The notes below the pieces were generated by a model. It ran no database searches. It was given only the letters and a program-made list of their open reading frames with translations, and had not been told where the DNA came from. Of a stretch of 64,000 bases of DNA, positions 34,435-47,810 are shown in pieces (position 1 is the first letter of the stretch; the number at the start of each line of letters is the position of its first letter). A program made the translations under genes and the position numbers. The stretch is from Cordia subcordata (taxonomy: Eukaryota; Streptophyta; Magnoliopsida; Boraginales; Cordiaceae). The DNA lies in NCBI GenBank assembly GCA_028554755.1, contig JAPTOF010000010.1, positions 3,084,001 through 3,148,000 of the forward strand, written 5' to 3'.

Positions 34435-37400
34435 TTAGCAGCTGCAGTTACGCCACTTCTCTTCGCTGGATGGTTTCACATTGAGCACTGGATTATGCTC
34501 AAAAAAATTTGCAGGCCTGAGCTCAAAACCACCACTCAGTGTAGGCATCAATGGAAAATCCTCCTGGTAAGGTACATGATGAAAGCCTAATGTGTACCAC
34601 AACACAATGTCCCTGTTTTCTATCTCTCTATTCCTGGACCATAAAAGCAACATAAGTATGAACTATTACCATAACAGACGTACGAGTGAAGCATCACCGG
34701 AGTGATATATAACAACGCTCACAGTTGAAAGCAGAACAATACCTTTGGCTCCACACAGCCAAATTGTCATCTCCTTGGCTTTGATCAGTAAATAACCCAC
34801 CTGCCCATTTCTCGGATCGGTTGTAAGGGGTCACCCACACATTATACTTGGTGAAAGCACCGCGAACTTGAGGATAGTCATCGTCTGTTAACAGGGGACC
34901 AACCACCGATCCTGGAATCAAACGGTAGCCAACTTGATTACCCAATTTGGTCTTCTTGTTAGAATTCACAATCAATACTTCAGATGCCCCCGAGTGTAGC
35001 TGAATCTTTGCATCTGACTCGGTTCTAGCCAGTTCGCTAACCACAGTCCAGTAACTCTTTCTTGGGAAGCTGTTGTTGATCACTCTTTTTGTTTCCAGTT
35101 TGTTCTTAAGTAATGAATTGGACTCGCCATCTACATCAAGGTCTAGGTAGAAGATGAGGAAATGGTCATGGTATGCCCCTAATGTGTTTTCTGCTAACAA
35201 TGTACCGAAAACTTCCTCTTGTATCTGGTCCTTGTGAGTGTATCTTGATCCCCTCACTTCAAGTACACCAGTTAATCCAATCTGAGAGAATATAAATTCG
35301 TATTCTTATAAACCACATACGATCACACATGCAATTTTGACAAAATACAGGTTTTTTGCACTTTGCCCCATAAAAAATAACACGATATTCATAGCGCAGC
35401 ATGTCTAAAACATTGTTACAGCATCAAGGAGGCGTGGAAAATTCTATGGTTAAATATTACTGTAATTATTTTGACTTACATTAATTTTGATGGTTCCAGT
35501 CTGCTTAAACTCCCAGTCAACAATGTAGTCATAGTTGCCAACAGCTAACACCATTCTCACTACTAGGCTCACTTCAGGTCTAACTTCTCTAATCTGCAAA
35601 AGTCATTCAGGAAGCAAATTATTTCAATCATTCACTATACTCTACATGTCGAAAAACCAAAAAGAAAAAATCCATTCAAATCAAACTGAATCTTATCCCA
35701 CTAAGTTAGGGCCAGTTGAAAAATAAAAGACGAACTAGGAAGAATTAATGTTTCTACCTGTTCCCCTGGAATTCCACTTTCGGTATGACGCCACAAAACA
35801 TCTCCAGCATAGCGTTCGAATATACAGAAAATATTTGACAATTTTGTAGGTGTTCCATCTTGCCATGCGTAGTACCCATCCATATAAACTGCATTTTCTG
35901 GACAGTCTCTTAATGGTTCAAGTGGCACTGCACATTGACCTAAACCATATTCACCAGCATCAAAGAATGTCCTATGGTACCATTCTTCAGTTAAGTCCAT
36001 GTATGGCACAAAAATCTCTGATATAAAGCCTTGATACAACACACGTCTATATTCATCCTTCTGATGATCATATATCGATGCTAATGACACAATTGGACCC
36101 ACTCTCATGTCAAAAGCTAGATGAAATTCCCAATCAGTCCACCTACAATGTCATTCATACAATTTATAGATACTTTCATCAGTCACTTGTCTAACATATA
36201 CACAAGATATATTTCAAGAAACATGGATTTCATCCGAAAATTAACTAACATTAGTTAAAATAAGTCACAAGTTAGTAAAGAGAGTTGCATATAATTAATT
36301 ACTATATCGAAAAAAGGATAAATGACACATATGATCCCATAACTTTGCTTATTTTTGCATTTAAGTTCCTTATCATCAAAATGAGACCTAACAGTCCATT
36401 ATCATTTATTCTATTGATGCCATTAGCCTTCAAGCTCAAAATCATCCAGAAATAGACGGAATTAACATGTGACACGAACATGGATCCTCTTCTTCACTTG
36501 ACGTGTCTAATTCCATCTAGTTTCGAATAGTTTTGAGTTTGAGGTCTGACGACGTCACAAAGATAAATCAGTTGTTTTGCCCCATTTTAAAGATAAAAGT
36601 CTTAAATGTTAAAAACAAGTCCAAGATACATGACCATATATGTTATTTACCCTTGAAAATACAGCACCGTTAACATCTATAATTTATTAACACAAGACAA
36701 TTGTATTATCTAAAAGTGAAAAATTTACACAATCAATAAATCGGACTATTGTGACATCACTAAAAAGAGAATTATGCTTTACCTGACCGTGTGGCCATCT
36801 AGAGTAAAACTTGGTCCACCTGGATGGAAGTATATACCTCCAGGACTTGACCTGATGGGGTTCTGCATTGATTCTCTATAGTCAGTTCCATCGGCTTTAG
36901 GGACTGGAACAATCAGACGGTCACGATAGCCCGTGATTTCCATTCGATCAAGATCAACGGTCAATGTAATTCCTTCAATAGGTCGCATATAAAAATTCAC
37001 ACTGCCATCTAAGTAATAGCACATAACTCTAACCACCCTATTGGTCTTCGATTTCTCCCCGTACCATCCAATCGTGAAACTTTGACATAACACTTGTGCT
37101 AATTTAAGACCCCTCTTGCTAATTGAGGCAATAAAAGGTGGATAAGTCATTGGCAGCTTATTAGCAGCTAATTGCTCTTCAAAGGTGAGTGTAGGGTAAC
37201 CATGACTTTTGTAGACCTTATCTGATATTACCGAACTAGTTGATAAGTCAGCTATTAGTTCATGGCTTTTTTGATCGGCACGTGCAATAACAAATGCCCG
37301 GCGAGGCGGGGCTTTTCTAGCATGGTGGTTTGATAACCACGAGAGGATTGTTGATTTACACGGTTCGTCTAAACCTACGTAATGAAATGTAAGCGTGTTA

Positions 37401-37558
37401 TTGGAGGTATTAACGAAGCTTTTGACTATTTGTTGGACTTGAGTGAGCTCAAATGCCGTGAGGGGATCAAGTGGGTGGAAGTTTGTCTGGCTTGAGGCTA
37501 GGAAGAAGAAAAGGAAGAAGTGGAAAATCTTGAAGGTTGGAAGCACAGGAGCTGCCAT
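34435..37558 (-). CDS. Copper-containing primary amine oxidase (TPQ type), secreted; five exons
   Basis: Exons (minus strand): 37558-36783, 36142-35758, 35593-35480, 35281-34743, 34633-34435. All junctions are GT..AG and the sum is 2013 bp, 670 aa plus stop, a normal length for plant enzymes. It begins with a signal peptide ([20 protein letters not shown]), so the protein is probably apoplastic or secreted. These enzymes oxidise primary amines such as putrescine to aminoaldehyde, H2O2 and ammonia. Catalytic features seen: the Asp in [10 protein letters not shown] (about residue 320), the topaquinone tyrosine in GNYDY (about Tyr408), copper ligands in YHDHF (His463, His465), and the C-terminal GFHHVP histidine (about 623/624) followed by NPVLNVKP. 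The frame is intact. Substrate cannot be told from sequence. Intron 1 holds a MITE. Confidence 0.95.
36314..36654. mobile_element. MITE in intron 1 of the amine oxidase gene
   Basis: The ends AAGGATAAATGACACATATG and (reverse strand) AAGGGTAAATAACATATATG form inverted repeats. They are flanked by GAAAA on both sides (36309-36313 and 36655-36659), a possible 5-bp target duplication in A-rich DNA. 341 bp, non-coding. Confidence 0.65.
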
Positions 37559-37838
37559 TTCTGGGCTGCAAAGGAACAGAGTTTGTACTTATAACTGGAT
37601 TCGCTCAATAGCAAACTCTACCTATTCATTATAAATTATGAATAAATTGTAATCTTTACATTATTACATATAACTAGAACTGTATTCATGGTCGAAATTT
37701 TTTTTTTCCGCCTCTGCTGCTACTTCTCCTTCGAACACGTTAGCTTTCATCCAACCGTGAATTCGAAATGCTAATAGACGGCTGCTGTTTATTGGTCGTT
37801 AATTTATACGGTACAGCTTCGTTTAAAGTGGTGGGATC
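37559..37838. other. 5' flank of the amine oxidase gene
   Basis: Putative promoter region. A TTATAAG motif on the minus strand lies about 30 bp upstream of the ATG and another TTTATAA near 37632; either could be a TATA element. No other signal is supported. Confidence 0.35.
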
Positions 37839-38678
37839 AGGGGTAAGAATCAGGACGAATAATTAGATAGTCAGATATCGGATTAGAAAATTAATTATTC
37901 GATCGGATAGTTTAAGAGTACCTATCCTACCGGATATCGGATGTTTAGATAACGGATATTGTCGGATTCGGATAGTCGTATTTTTTGATTTATTTAATAA
38001 TCAAAACATATTTAATTTCTCGTATAATATTTTACTACTAATCAACATTATAACCATATAAATTTAGTGTCACTCGAACTATAACAATATTAAATTGTAT
38101 TGAAAAGAAAAATTAACACATTTCACTAAATATGAAATTTACCACAAACTATAAATCACACTAATATGCCATACAAAATAATAGTAGATAATAATCAATA
38201 TATATAAGTTTACCACCAATACATATAAGTTTAGTACAAATATAATCCACATAAATATGTTACACATACCACAGCCGATACTAAATACAAAATCTATCAC
38301 AATTTATATTTCATAATAAGTCTTCAAATATTTTTGTTATACCAAAAGTTAAACGAATAAAATATCTCAAATGCAAGACATAAAACTAAAATATTTAAAA
38401 TAAAGTTAAAAGTCATAAAATAATAAAATGTTGAACCATCTTTAGACAATGAAGCCCTTAACATAAAATTAATATATTTTTATATATGTTTTATTTTTCG
38501 GATATTTCGGATCGGATTCGGATAGTAAAAAAATTATCGGAACTCTTATCGGATATCCGGTAATTTTACGGATATCGGATTTGGATATATCTGTATTCAA
38601 AGTTTTCATAATTTTTTTATCCAATCGGGTTCGGATACGAGTTCAAATTCGGATACAAAATGAATATTCCCACCCATA
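37839..38678. mobile_element. Non-autonomous hAT-like element with 'cggata' repeats
   Basis: The left end AGGGGTAAGAAT and right end (reverse strand) TATGGGTGGGAAT are inverted. The flanks are GTGGGATC (37831-37838) and GTGGGACC (38679-38686), an 8-bp target duplication with one difference. Subterminal repeats of ggatatcgga and ggattcgga surround an AT-rich core without transposase. About 840 bp, lying just upstream of the amine oxidase gene. Confidence 0.75.
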
Positions 38679-38686
38679 GTGGGACC

Positions 38687-40276
38687 CGTTCTAACTTGGT
38701 GAAATTGGCAACGTGTCTTTTGCGCCTGTTTTCAGCCCATACGACAAGCTGGTACTGATACCACTTCATACTATTAAAAATCTGATTATATATCAAACGT
38801 TGTCCAATGGTATATGTTTCATATTTAATATAAATAGTTTAGAAATTAATTTATGTTAGATGCATATTACAATCAGCCTTTAACCTCTTTTAAAGTAAGA
38901 AAAATAGTCAATTCGTATGGATTTTTCCTTATTACAATTTACTGAAGTCTTTTTTTTTTACTTGATTTTTCCAAAGATAAAGAGATAAAATAAACATTTC
39001 CCCTTCCAAAGCCGATTAAAGCGAGTTCAGATGCAGAGAATTGGATGCAGTATTGAGAGAAATTGAATATTTATATTCCCCTTCTTGATAGTAGAGGTAT
39101 GAATTTTTCCTTCTTCTTCCCACCCCTAAGAATATAAAAGCATTCTCATGGAGCGGTAAGAAGTAAGGAATTAAGAAATTGGGGTTCCGACAAAAAAAAA
39201 AGAAATTGGGGACCCTAGTCTCATCCTAACCTCATAACTTTTAGAAGCTAAGCAAATCCTGTCCTAGAGATTTTTCATTTGCTAAAATTGTACATTTTTC
39301 CTGACATCTTCTTCACTTTAGACTCATAATACTATCAGCCTATTTGATAGTTTATTTGGGACTTATAAGTTATAAATAATAATAAAAAATGTAAGAAAAT
39401 GCTTTTTTAAGAATTTATAAGCTTTAAAATAAGCAAAGCGAAACAGACTTTATATTGGTTCCTCAATTTGGTTTATATATCATGACTCTAAAATTCTATT
39501 ATATGTCCAAATATTATTTTACTCACTTATTTTCCCGAGTTCATCAATATGTATATAGATATAAATTTTTCCGTTATATTTATCATACTTCAATTACTAT
39601 CTAATAAAAAAATATATGCTTATTCACAGCATGACGTATAACAATAGTATGGTTTATTAATTACTATAAATGCCCGCTGCAACATGGGGTGCAATTATAG
39701 TATGGTGTTACTTTATTACTTTTTATAAACACGATATAGTCAAAAAGTAGGTGAGTCGTAACTTCAAGACATGTAGGACAATTTCCTTTATGTTGGTAAA
39801 GGATCCGGCTGATAATGCTTTTTCCTTTTTCTTTTCTCTTTTTGGGTTGAGGATTTGGCCGGTGATTCGATCAAACTGTGACCATAAGATTTTAGGTCAA
39901 TAATTATTTATTTTTAATTAAGCTTAAAGTAAATGTAAAAAAGATAATAATAACTTTTAATTTAGTTACTATTTCAAGTATAATAACATATTTATTTATG
40001 TTTTCAATTGTAATAATGATATTTGAGTTTTTACATTTAAATTTGTTTAAGATAGCAAAAAAAAATTTATTGGTCTTTGAATTTTTGTATTTTGAAAAAT
40101 AATTGTTATGCCTCTGAGCCAAATCCCCAGGGCTTATAAGCAAGACCAGTGTTGTGGATATAACAAATTACTTTCTCTAATCAATTGATCCAAAATGGTC
40201 AATTCAGTGATTAATTATATTCACACTAATCACTTATGGAGCACTCGCAAATTACCTCACAAACCATCTCACATCT
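38687..40276. other. Intergenic, no gene seen
   Basis: AT-rich spacer with scattered short repeats and poly-A/T tracts. The longest frames are low-complexity and have no family signature. Confidence 0.5.
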
Positions 40277-40284
40277 CTGTTAGG

Positions 40285-40769
40285 TAGAGGTGGCAAAACG
40301 GGTTGAGACCCGCGGGTCGACCCGTCTAACTCACCAAAAAATAGGGTTAGGGTTGATGATTTAGTGACCCGCCAGATAAACTGGGTCGACCCGACTCGAC
40401 CCGACCAGCCAAATTAGCGGGCTGGGTTGGGTCAACCCGCGGGTGACCCGCGAATCCGTCAAAATGACCCGCATAACTCGCCAACCGGCTAAAATGACCC
40501 GCCAACCCGCGAAACGTGCAAAAACGACCCATGAACCCGCCTAACCGGCCAAAGTGACCCGCCAACCCGCCAAAGCGACCCGTCTAACCCGCTATAATAA
40601 CCCACCAACCCGTTAGGGTTGGTTTAGGGTTTAATACCCCTGACCCGTTTATTAAACGGGCCAACCCGACCCGTTTATTAAACGGGTCAACCCGACCCAA
40701 CCCCGCCAACCCGCTGAACCCGCCGTAAACGGGTCGGGTTGACTTGCAGGTACCCGTTTGCTACTTCTA
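40285..40769. mobile_element. Short non-autonomous hAT element ('gacccg' repeats)
   Basis: The termini TAGAGGTGGCAAAACGGGT and (reverse strand) TAGAAGTAGCAAACGGGTA are flanked by CTGTTAGG (40277-40284) and CTGTCAGG (40770-40777), an 8-bp target duplication with one difference. The interior is an array of gacccgccaaccc-type repeats. A 72-codon glycine-rich frame inside is an artefact of these repeats. Confidence 0.82.
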
Positions 40770-40777
40770 CTGTCAGG

Positions 40778-41640
40778 GGCACATGATCACAACCACATAG
40801 GACTAGGCAGTATAGGACTCTATAGATAGCTCAAATGGGCTCAAGAGGTGACTTCCACCACACATTTGGCATAGCACTTTATTTCGCATAACAGTTAGTT
40901 CCCGCATCTAACTGGTGATTGGCTCTACTACCATTCTATCATGCCCCTGAGCCTGAATACACATTGGTTTTGTATGAGATTTTTGTGCACTTTATAATAA
41001 TTTGAGTTTACTATTACTGTTATCACAAACTTAAGCATTCTCGACTAGTTGATTAGGTTCAGTAGGCCTGTAGTTATACCTAGGTCATTACAAACGGTTT
41101 TGGAGCAAGTTATGGGCAGATTCCACGTTATTTGGGGTCATAAATGATGGTTCTATTATGTTTGTGTTTGACGCGACGTCGCATCTTTAAGGGAAAATTG
41201 TGCAACGTCCTTCCATATTGGTTATGTGTGAGATTTGTGGTCAGTCTATAATGTTTTAGTTCATTATTTCTATCATCACGAGTTCAAGCATTTTAGGCTA
41301 ATTGGTTAAACTCACTTGTGGTGATAAACCAAAAATTGGATATTGGTCATTATAACAATTTTGTAATACTTTCAGATTATTCAAAGTTCCTTTTATTTTC
41401 TACACAAGATTTGAATACTACTAGCAACAGTTTTGCTAGTACCGTAGTAATATTTTTAATTCATCTTTTGAAAAATCATAGTATTTTAGACCAACGAATC
41501 ACTTGCAAACTTTGGGCTGCACATTTTTATTTATGTTTTTTTATTTATACTGTACCATTTGATATGAAATATTTTTGAATTATCTTTTTCTTTTAAACCC
41601 GATTGTCTTTCTTCAATCCCCCATTTCCTGGAGTATGTTC
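40778..41640. other. Intergenic, no gene seen
   Basis: No reading frame with a recognisable family and no inverted or long direct repeats found by eye. From 41641 the sequence becomes homologous to the 3' flank of the SCPL gene (47640-47800). Confidence 0.45.
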
Positions 41641-41914
41641 TCTAGTAGTGAATCGGTTCGAAGAATGAAACATAAACTAACTTCTTTAAAATTATTATGA
41701 AAGAACTAAACACAGTTTGGGTCAAAATTCCAAAAAGAACACCCCAAACATGACAAGGAATACAAGCATTCATATTTAATAATGAGGCATTATTATAGAT
41801 AAACTCAAAGTGCAGGATTTTCATTAATTCATGAGAAAGTTCCAAGGACTTGAGCAAATTTTACTGGAATCAAAACCGACCAGGTCCTTCTGTTTCGTTT
41901 TCCACAGTAATGTG

Positions 41915-41921
<7 letters not shown>

Positions 41922-41966
<45 letters not shown>
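41922..41966. repeat. (TA)n microsatellite at the exon 12-14 deletion of the SCPL pseudogene
   Basis: About 22 TA units lie between the 3' flank and the intron-11 remnant, where the intact copy has exons 12-14. Confidence 0.95.
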
Positions 41967-41971
<5 letters not shown>

Positions 41972-44900
41972 TAGTAAGCAAGCAATTGATCATGTAAAAT
42001 TAATAATGGAAATTAAATAGAAGGGAAGAATCAGAGTTGAGAGTAAATTGCCTATATATTAGAGCTCCGGTATGCTTATGGGTGAGATTTTTATGAGTTG
42101 CAATAGTACTTTGAACATTGAAAGCATAAGTTTCTGTCCTCTCCGAACCTTCAACATAGGAAAAGCTGCTGTTGCATCGCACCCACTCCGTAATTGTTCC
42201 GTGGATATCATCCTTACACGAATCATCTCACTGAATGATGTTTAAAATATAATTAATCTTTCTCATTTCCTTATCTGGAAAGAAAGAGATTAAAAAAAAA
42301 AAAAAGGGGGTTTAGAGCGATTTTGCCAACATATACCTCGCGAACAAAAAGAGCCGCCTGAACGCTTTTATCGTTTCCCCAAATGTAGCTGTATCTAAAA
42401 TCGTGGTCCTGTGAAATTTGTAGAGCTGGTATTCTTGGCGTGCGATGATCGAATTTGTTAAGTTAAATCAAGAATAGGAATAAGTTAGAGGGAGTGATCA
42501 TGCTTGGTACCATCCTCTTCTTTGAGGTAGTAAGAGGTGGGCATTTCTCTCAGAAGAGGGCAGAAGCAACGTTGATAAGTTGTTACTCAGTTGCCAAGCA
42601 TCACAACACCGATCAAGAATGTGTGGTAAGCATATTTGCCCGAGACACTGTATATATATATAAAGGTCAAAGATATGATATAATGTTGTTCTTGAACCAT
42701 ATGCATGCATATGTATATAAAAGGCTTAATTTTGTTTCTAACAAATTAAAAACAAAATAGTACAATAAGATTTTCTGACCTCGACTAGTCTTCGCAGATC
42801 ATTCTGACATAATAAATTGTCTGGATCAGCGCTTAAGAAATTCCCTTTGCAGTTTGATTTTGCAGACTGTAAACACACAATAAGCAATAATATGAATCAG
42901 AGCTAGAAACATTGTACTAATTTCTCAAACAAAAACGCACAATCAACACTAATGCTGAGCAAGTGAAACAATAATAATTATTGACGCACAAGTTACTCTG
43001 CGATGGAATAATAATATAGAGACTATCTGATAGAAGTCCCATTCGATGAGCATATTTGACTCTGTTATTTAAGATCAGCAAATTTATCTGTTCCAGGATT
43101 GCCTTGTATGTACCCTGCATTCAGTTCAGAATTTTCCATGTTTAGACAAAGTAAACATTTGAGAAGTTGTAAATTTGGATGCTCAATCGGAGTTACATAC
43201 TTTTATATTTAGAGTTGTATTACCTTCAATTTCGTTACTTGTCAATGAAGAGAAACAGAAAACAATAGTACGTAATGAATTCATGCTATCATAAAATGAG
43301 CATAATCCTCGTTAAAACTTACATGGGACGGAATGCCGTATATGAAAACTAAAAGAAATATAGAAATAAATGTTTTGAGTAGAGAAATTTGTAACCTTGA
43401 CGACTGTTCATTTTTTAAAAGGCTTAGGCCCTACACTGTATAGGTTTTGGGACGTTGGTTTTGTGTAATTATTCTTGTAACTATCTTTATAATGTTTCAT
43501 AAGTGAATATAATAACTTAGCAAAACAAAGATTAAAAAAATTTTAAAAAAAAATTAAAAGAGGATGGTGCGTGTACCACAATGGAGAAATGAGACTCGGA
43601 CGTTTCAAATTTCCTTTTATTTGTGAATAGATCAAGCATGATTGCCCTCACCATTATATATCTCTTGAAAAATTAGTGGAACAAAGAAGCCAATATAAGA
43701 ATCACCACCAATGTTAGAGGATTGTTTAGATATTCTGGGTGAACCATAAGCCACTGCAATGCAGAAGAATTATCATGTCATTTATTAGTCTCCATGAAAG
43801 TTTAGGCATAAAAAGCTCAGAATAATCCATATGAAGTTTCTTTAATTGTCCGATTTCTAAATTTTGAAGTTTGAAACTTTCAGGACGAGATGAAAAGGAG
43901 GGGGCAGGCAACTGCTTAGTGCTTAACATAAAAGAGAAAGATAGGATTTTAGTTTTTAGGTTAAGCAATTTAGGAAATAAAGCTTCTATATAAAATATTT
44001 TATAATATATAAGATACATCACATGTATATAAAATATTAAACATTTTTAATATATAAATTACTATTTAGTTAATTTGTTATATTTGGTCATTTTTCCTAC
44101 TAACTAAACCAAATCAAATAGACCGAAATACATTTAAAAGAATAACCGAACCAAATCGAATAGATCAAATAACCGAACTGATCAAATAGACCAAACTCAA
44201 TTCAGTTCATTTTGGTTAGGTTTTTACTTGCCCCAAGAAATAAGGCAAAAAAAAAACATTGTAGATAATATTTTTATTTTAGCAAATGTCTAAACTCGGT
44301 GCGATTAGTTTTTGATTTGTCAACTTGTGCGTCCCAGGCACTAAGAAAGATTTGAGATTACAACCAAAAGGGAGGTAGGCCTTCTGAGTGACCATTTGGG
44401 GGCCTTGTTAGTTATCCATGATTTTTCCTTAAGCTGTGGGAGTCCGATTGAAGTGTGCAAGTGATAGAGGAATTGTTGCTCATAGATGTGGGATTTGTGA
44501 AGAGCAACACTTTGCAATGTTCATAACCAATTGGATCCCTGATGTAGCCATAAGTATCTGATGATTTCGCTATAATCGCTACTGTAATTTTATCTCGGCT
44601 ATATAGAGAGAGAGAGAATATATAAGAATAATCGAAGGTAGCTATATAAAGAAGAAATTATATCGTCGTCCACTATAGATCTTGATAATATAAAAATACA
44701 ACATCGCTCGCGCATGACATTGATCCACCTATTAGTCATATGTGTGTATATCTATACTATATTATATAGAAGAACCTTTTGCAATATAATAATGACAAGT
44801 ATTGCATAGATAACATTCTTAACATCTTTTCACCACATGACGCTCTTACGTTACGTTTAATTGTGAAAATCATGTTTTATTTTAATGAGATTTACATTAA

Positions 44901-45717
44901 TTTTTTAATTTATTTTAATATTTACATATTACACTCCAAAATTATGGCATGCAATGTAAATTAGTTGCAGATATCTATGGTAACTCTCTAATTTGGTTGT
45001 TATCAAATGATAACCTATTTTAATTGATATATTTTTTTCTTATTTTAATCTTCTTCACATATTTCTATACTGCTTTTTCTTAATAATTTTAATGTAAATC
45101 ATTTTACCAAATCTTTAATTATTCATATTTTGTTTTGTAATTTAACTCAAATACACATAATTTAATTATTTGAATCTATCTTTTTGTAATTATTTAAAAA
45201 TAATAATGATACTTATTTCAACATAATGCCACTTATCTTAATTTTTTAAAAAAATACTATGTATATAAAATAATATTTTGCTTCCCCGCACATGGCACGG
45301 ATGATTGACTAGTATATATATATATTGGTAATAGAACCGTTGTCCGGGAGTATGGTTTCAACCTGAGTGAAGGAAAGGAACCACTGGAAATGGGGTTATC
45401 GAAGGTGAAGGGACCTGCAGTCCAAAATGAGGTGACCAGCTTCATTATGACAAACAGAAGTGTTCTAAATGGTAAATTGCGCCACAGGCAACTAAAATTG
45501 ATACAAATATCCATTTTTAAATTGTGTTTAAAGCCACTCACTGAACTAATATTTTATTTCTTTTACCCGTTTCGTTAGTTTTTTTCTTCCCAATTAGCTC
45601 TAATGGGGCTTTATTTTTAATCGGGCATAATCGTCATTTTTTATATTGTTGACTGAACTCTTTCTCTAATTTCTTCTTTTTCTTTTTATGTTTCACTTTG
45701 CCAATTGAACAAATTTC

Positions 45718-45880
45718 TACATAAGAATCCGATCCTTAAATCTGTCCAAAAGGTTGAACGTAAAATTTAAATTTTACATAAGAATTCAATCCCTAAACCA
45801 GCTTAAAAGTTTGGGCAGTAAAATCTAAATTTTACATAAGAATCCGATCCCTAAACCTATCTAAAAATTTTCACATTTCA
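45718..45880. repeat. Tandem repeat of about 63 bp, two and a half units
   Basis: Successive units begin ttacataagaatccgatcc (or attcaatcc) and continue with aaaatttaaat. It lies in the intron-1/2 remnant of the SCPL pseudogene and has no counterpart that I could see in the intact gene. Confidence 0.7.
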
Positions 45881-46943
45881 ATTTTTATTTTTATTTTTAA
45901 TTAATTAGTTTTAAGTTAATCTTTGTTTTAATTAGTTTTAATCCACAAAATCAATTGTTTATTTTGATTCTCAATAATCACTTAGATATTATTCTCACAC
46001 CTTTCTATGAATTCTTTTCAAATTGACGTCTTGTAGATTCAACCTCAGGAGAAGAAAAAAAAATGTGACAAAGTGGTATCGATGGAAACCCATAAAAGAA
46101 GAAGAAGAAGAGTTGATGCATAGAGGATATAGAAGCCACATTGGAACTTTTAGAAATACATGTGTTCGACATATATGAAATAAATACACTGCTCATGTTA
46201 CTTTAATGCTTCACAGATATGAAATACATGTGTTTGCCGGTTTTGAATTAACAAAGTTATTAAACTACAGTATACAAAAGTGTATATATATAAAAAAGTT
46301 CTAGCATTAATTACGTAATAATCGTCGTGTAAGCTATTCTTTGCCGACTTTCACATTTAATTCTCATTGTTTATATATATAAACATACTATTAGGTGTAT
46401 GGATTAAGATTCCAAATGTTGTGCTCGCAAATCATGGCTTATTAGGTGTATATGGTTTAAGATCAGTGTTTCATGAATATAAAAGCATAATTGTTGCTCA
46501 TATACTACAAAACCGATAAAATTGATAATAAATCAACTTCTTCGAGATTCTATATATCTCAGAAATAGATACTTAAAAACTTCTAGCCAGATCTGAAATT
46601 ATTAAATGAATCAAAAATCAACTTGCGCAGATGATAGTTGCATCAGTTTAACATTATTTTAATAAATTGATAAAACTGACCAAGAATTAATGACACATCC
46701 CAATTGAAGAATAACAAACATCCACTTCTGTTAGATACCCTTTTTGTTGGAAATTCGAAGTATTGGAGCAAAGACAAAACATAGAAAGATGACATAATGA
46801 CACATAAATTTAATGTGGATCGACTTTTTGCCTACATCCACTTGTAGACAAGAGAATTCTACTGTAAACGAACGAATACAACATGGAAAGAAGGCCTAAG
46901 CTCAAGAGCCCTCACCCTCTAACTCTCCTCTCTCAAAGTCTCG

Positions 46944-47291
46944 CCTAAAGGTATCAAAGTGAGGTATATGCCTAGTTATGTCAGAACAACTGATCCGGAT
47001 GTTTTTTACCAATTTTACAGCAGAGGGTAATTGGAAAGGGAACATAAAGCAATTGTTATAAACACGCTTCAAGCTATAGAGGCGAAAATTATGGAAGAAA
47101 TCAAATGCATATATCAACGGGTATCAACAATTGGCCCTCTTCATCTTCGAGGGAAAATATTCATCACTTTTCAAAAGATTTAGTTAACCTTGTTGCAACC
47201 AACTTTACTCAAAGAAGGCAATGCTTACCTTGAGTGGCTTGATTCAAAAGAACCAGGTTCAATTGTTCTTGTAGCTTTTGGTTCGAGTTCT
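46944..47291 (+). pseudogene. UDP-glycosyltransferase (family 1, UGT85-like) relic
   Basis: One plus-strand frame with two in-frame stops (TAA 47028, TAG 47181) reads MPSYVRTTDPDVFYQFY, then AIVINTLQAIEAKIMEEIK, VSTIGPLHL, and finally LEWLDSKEPGSIVLVAFGSS. In family-1 plant UGTs these are the linker before the C-terminal domain and the stretch around 'WLDSKEP..VVYV.FGS', in the same order and spacing. The donor-binding PSPG box and the rest of the enzyme are absent. It lies between the SCPL pseudogene and SCPL gene but on the opposite strand. Subfamily assignment is from memory of motifs and is less sure than the family. Confidence 0.8.
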
Positions 47292-47810
47292 TATACGCTA
47301 TTCTCTACTTTTGCCGTTGCCGTTGTGTATATCAGATTCCATTTTATTATACGCTATTTCTCTACTTTAGAAAACTTATAAGCCTGTTGCACGCTTCAAA
47401 TGAATAATCCACATTCTCATCCATCGAGCAATTAATAAGTGACTTCGAAGTTAGAAGTTTTTATTTTCTGTTTGTACGTAAAAATAATTTTCCATGCAAA
47501 ACATGCATAGCCAGCTTATTCCGTCCAACCAGTTGTTACGATGTACACGATTTTGTGTAAAATCTATTATTATTATTATTATTTTTGGTCTTTTAATCCC
47601 GGTCTGTCTTTAAAATTATTTCAAAAAAATTAAAAATACTTCTGTACAATATGACAAGGTGTATACGCCATTCATCTTTGATAATGAGGCATTATTACAG
47701 ACAGACTGAACTTGCAGGGCTGCCATTAATTCATAAGAACGTTGTAATAAGAACTTGACCAAATTTTACTGAAATCAGAATCGACCAGGTCCAAGATTAT
47801 TGAAGACAAA

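Larger units (their letters stand above)
41870..46150 (-). pseudogene. Serine carboxypeptidase-like (SCPL) pseudogene, duplicate of 47811-53659
   Basis: Exon relics can be matched one by one to the intact copy: exon 1 (about 46050-46145, start region disrupted), exon 3 (45338-45414), exon 5 (43645-43748, catalytic GDS codons kept but one base lost before them), exon 6 (about 43195-43240, acceptor CAG changed to CAA), exon 7 (about 43000-43115, shift and donor lost), exon 8 (about 42783-42870), exon 9 (42500-42646, donor GT changed to GC), exon 10 (about 42338-42413), and exon 11 (about 42055-42205, acceptor CAG changed to CAC, donor GC). Exons 2, 4 and 12-14 were not found. The 3' flank (41690-41880) still aligns with that of the intact gene, so exons 12-14 were lost internally next to a TA microsatellite. 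No product is expected. Confidence 0.85.

Noticed and set aside
40347..40565. 72-codon Gly/His-rich frame
   Set aside because: Produced by gacccgccaa-type repeats inside the hAT element 40285-40769.
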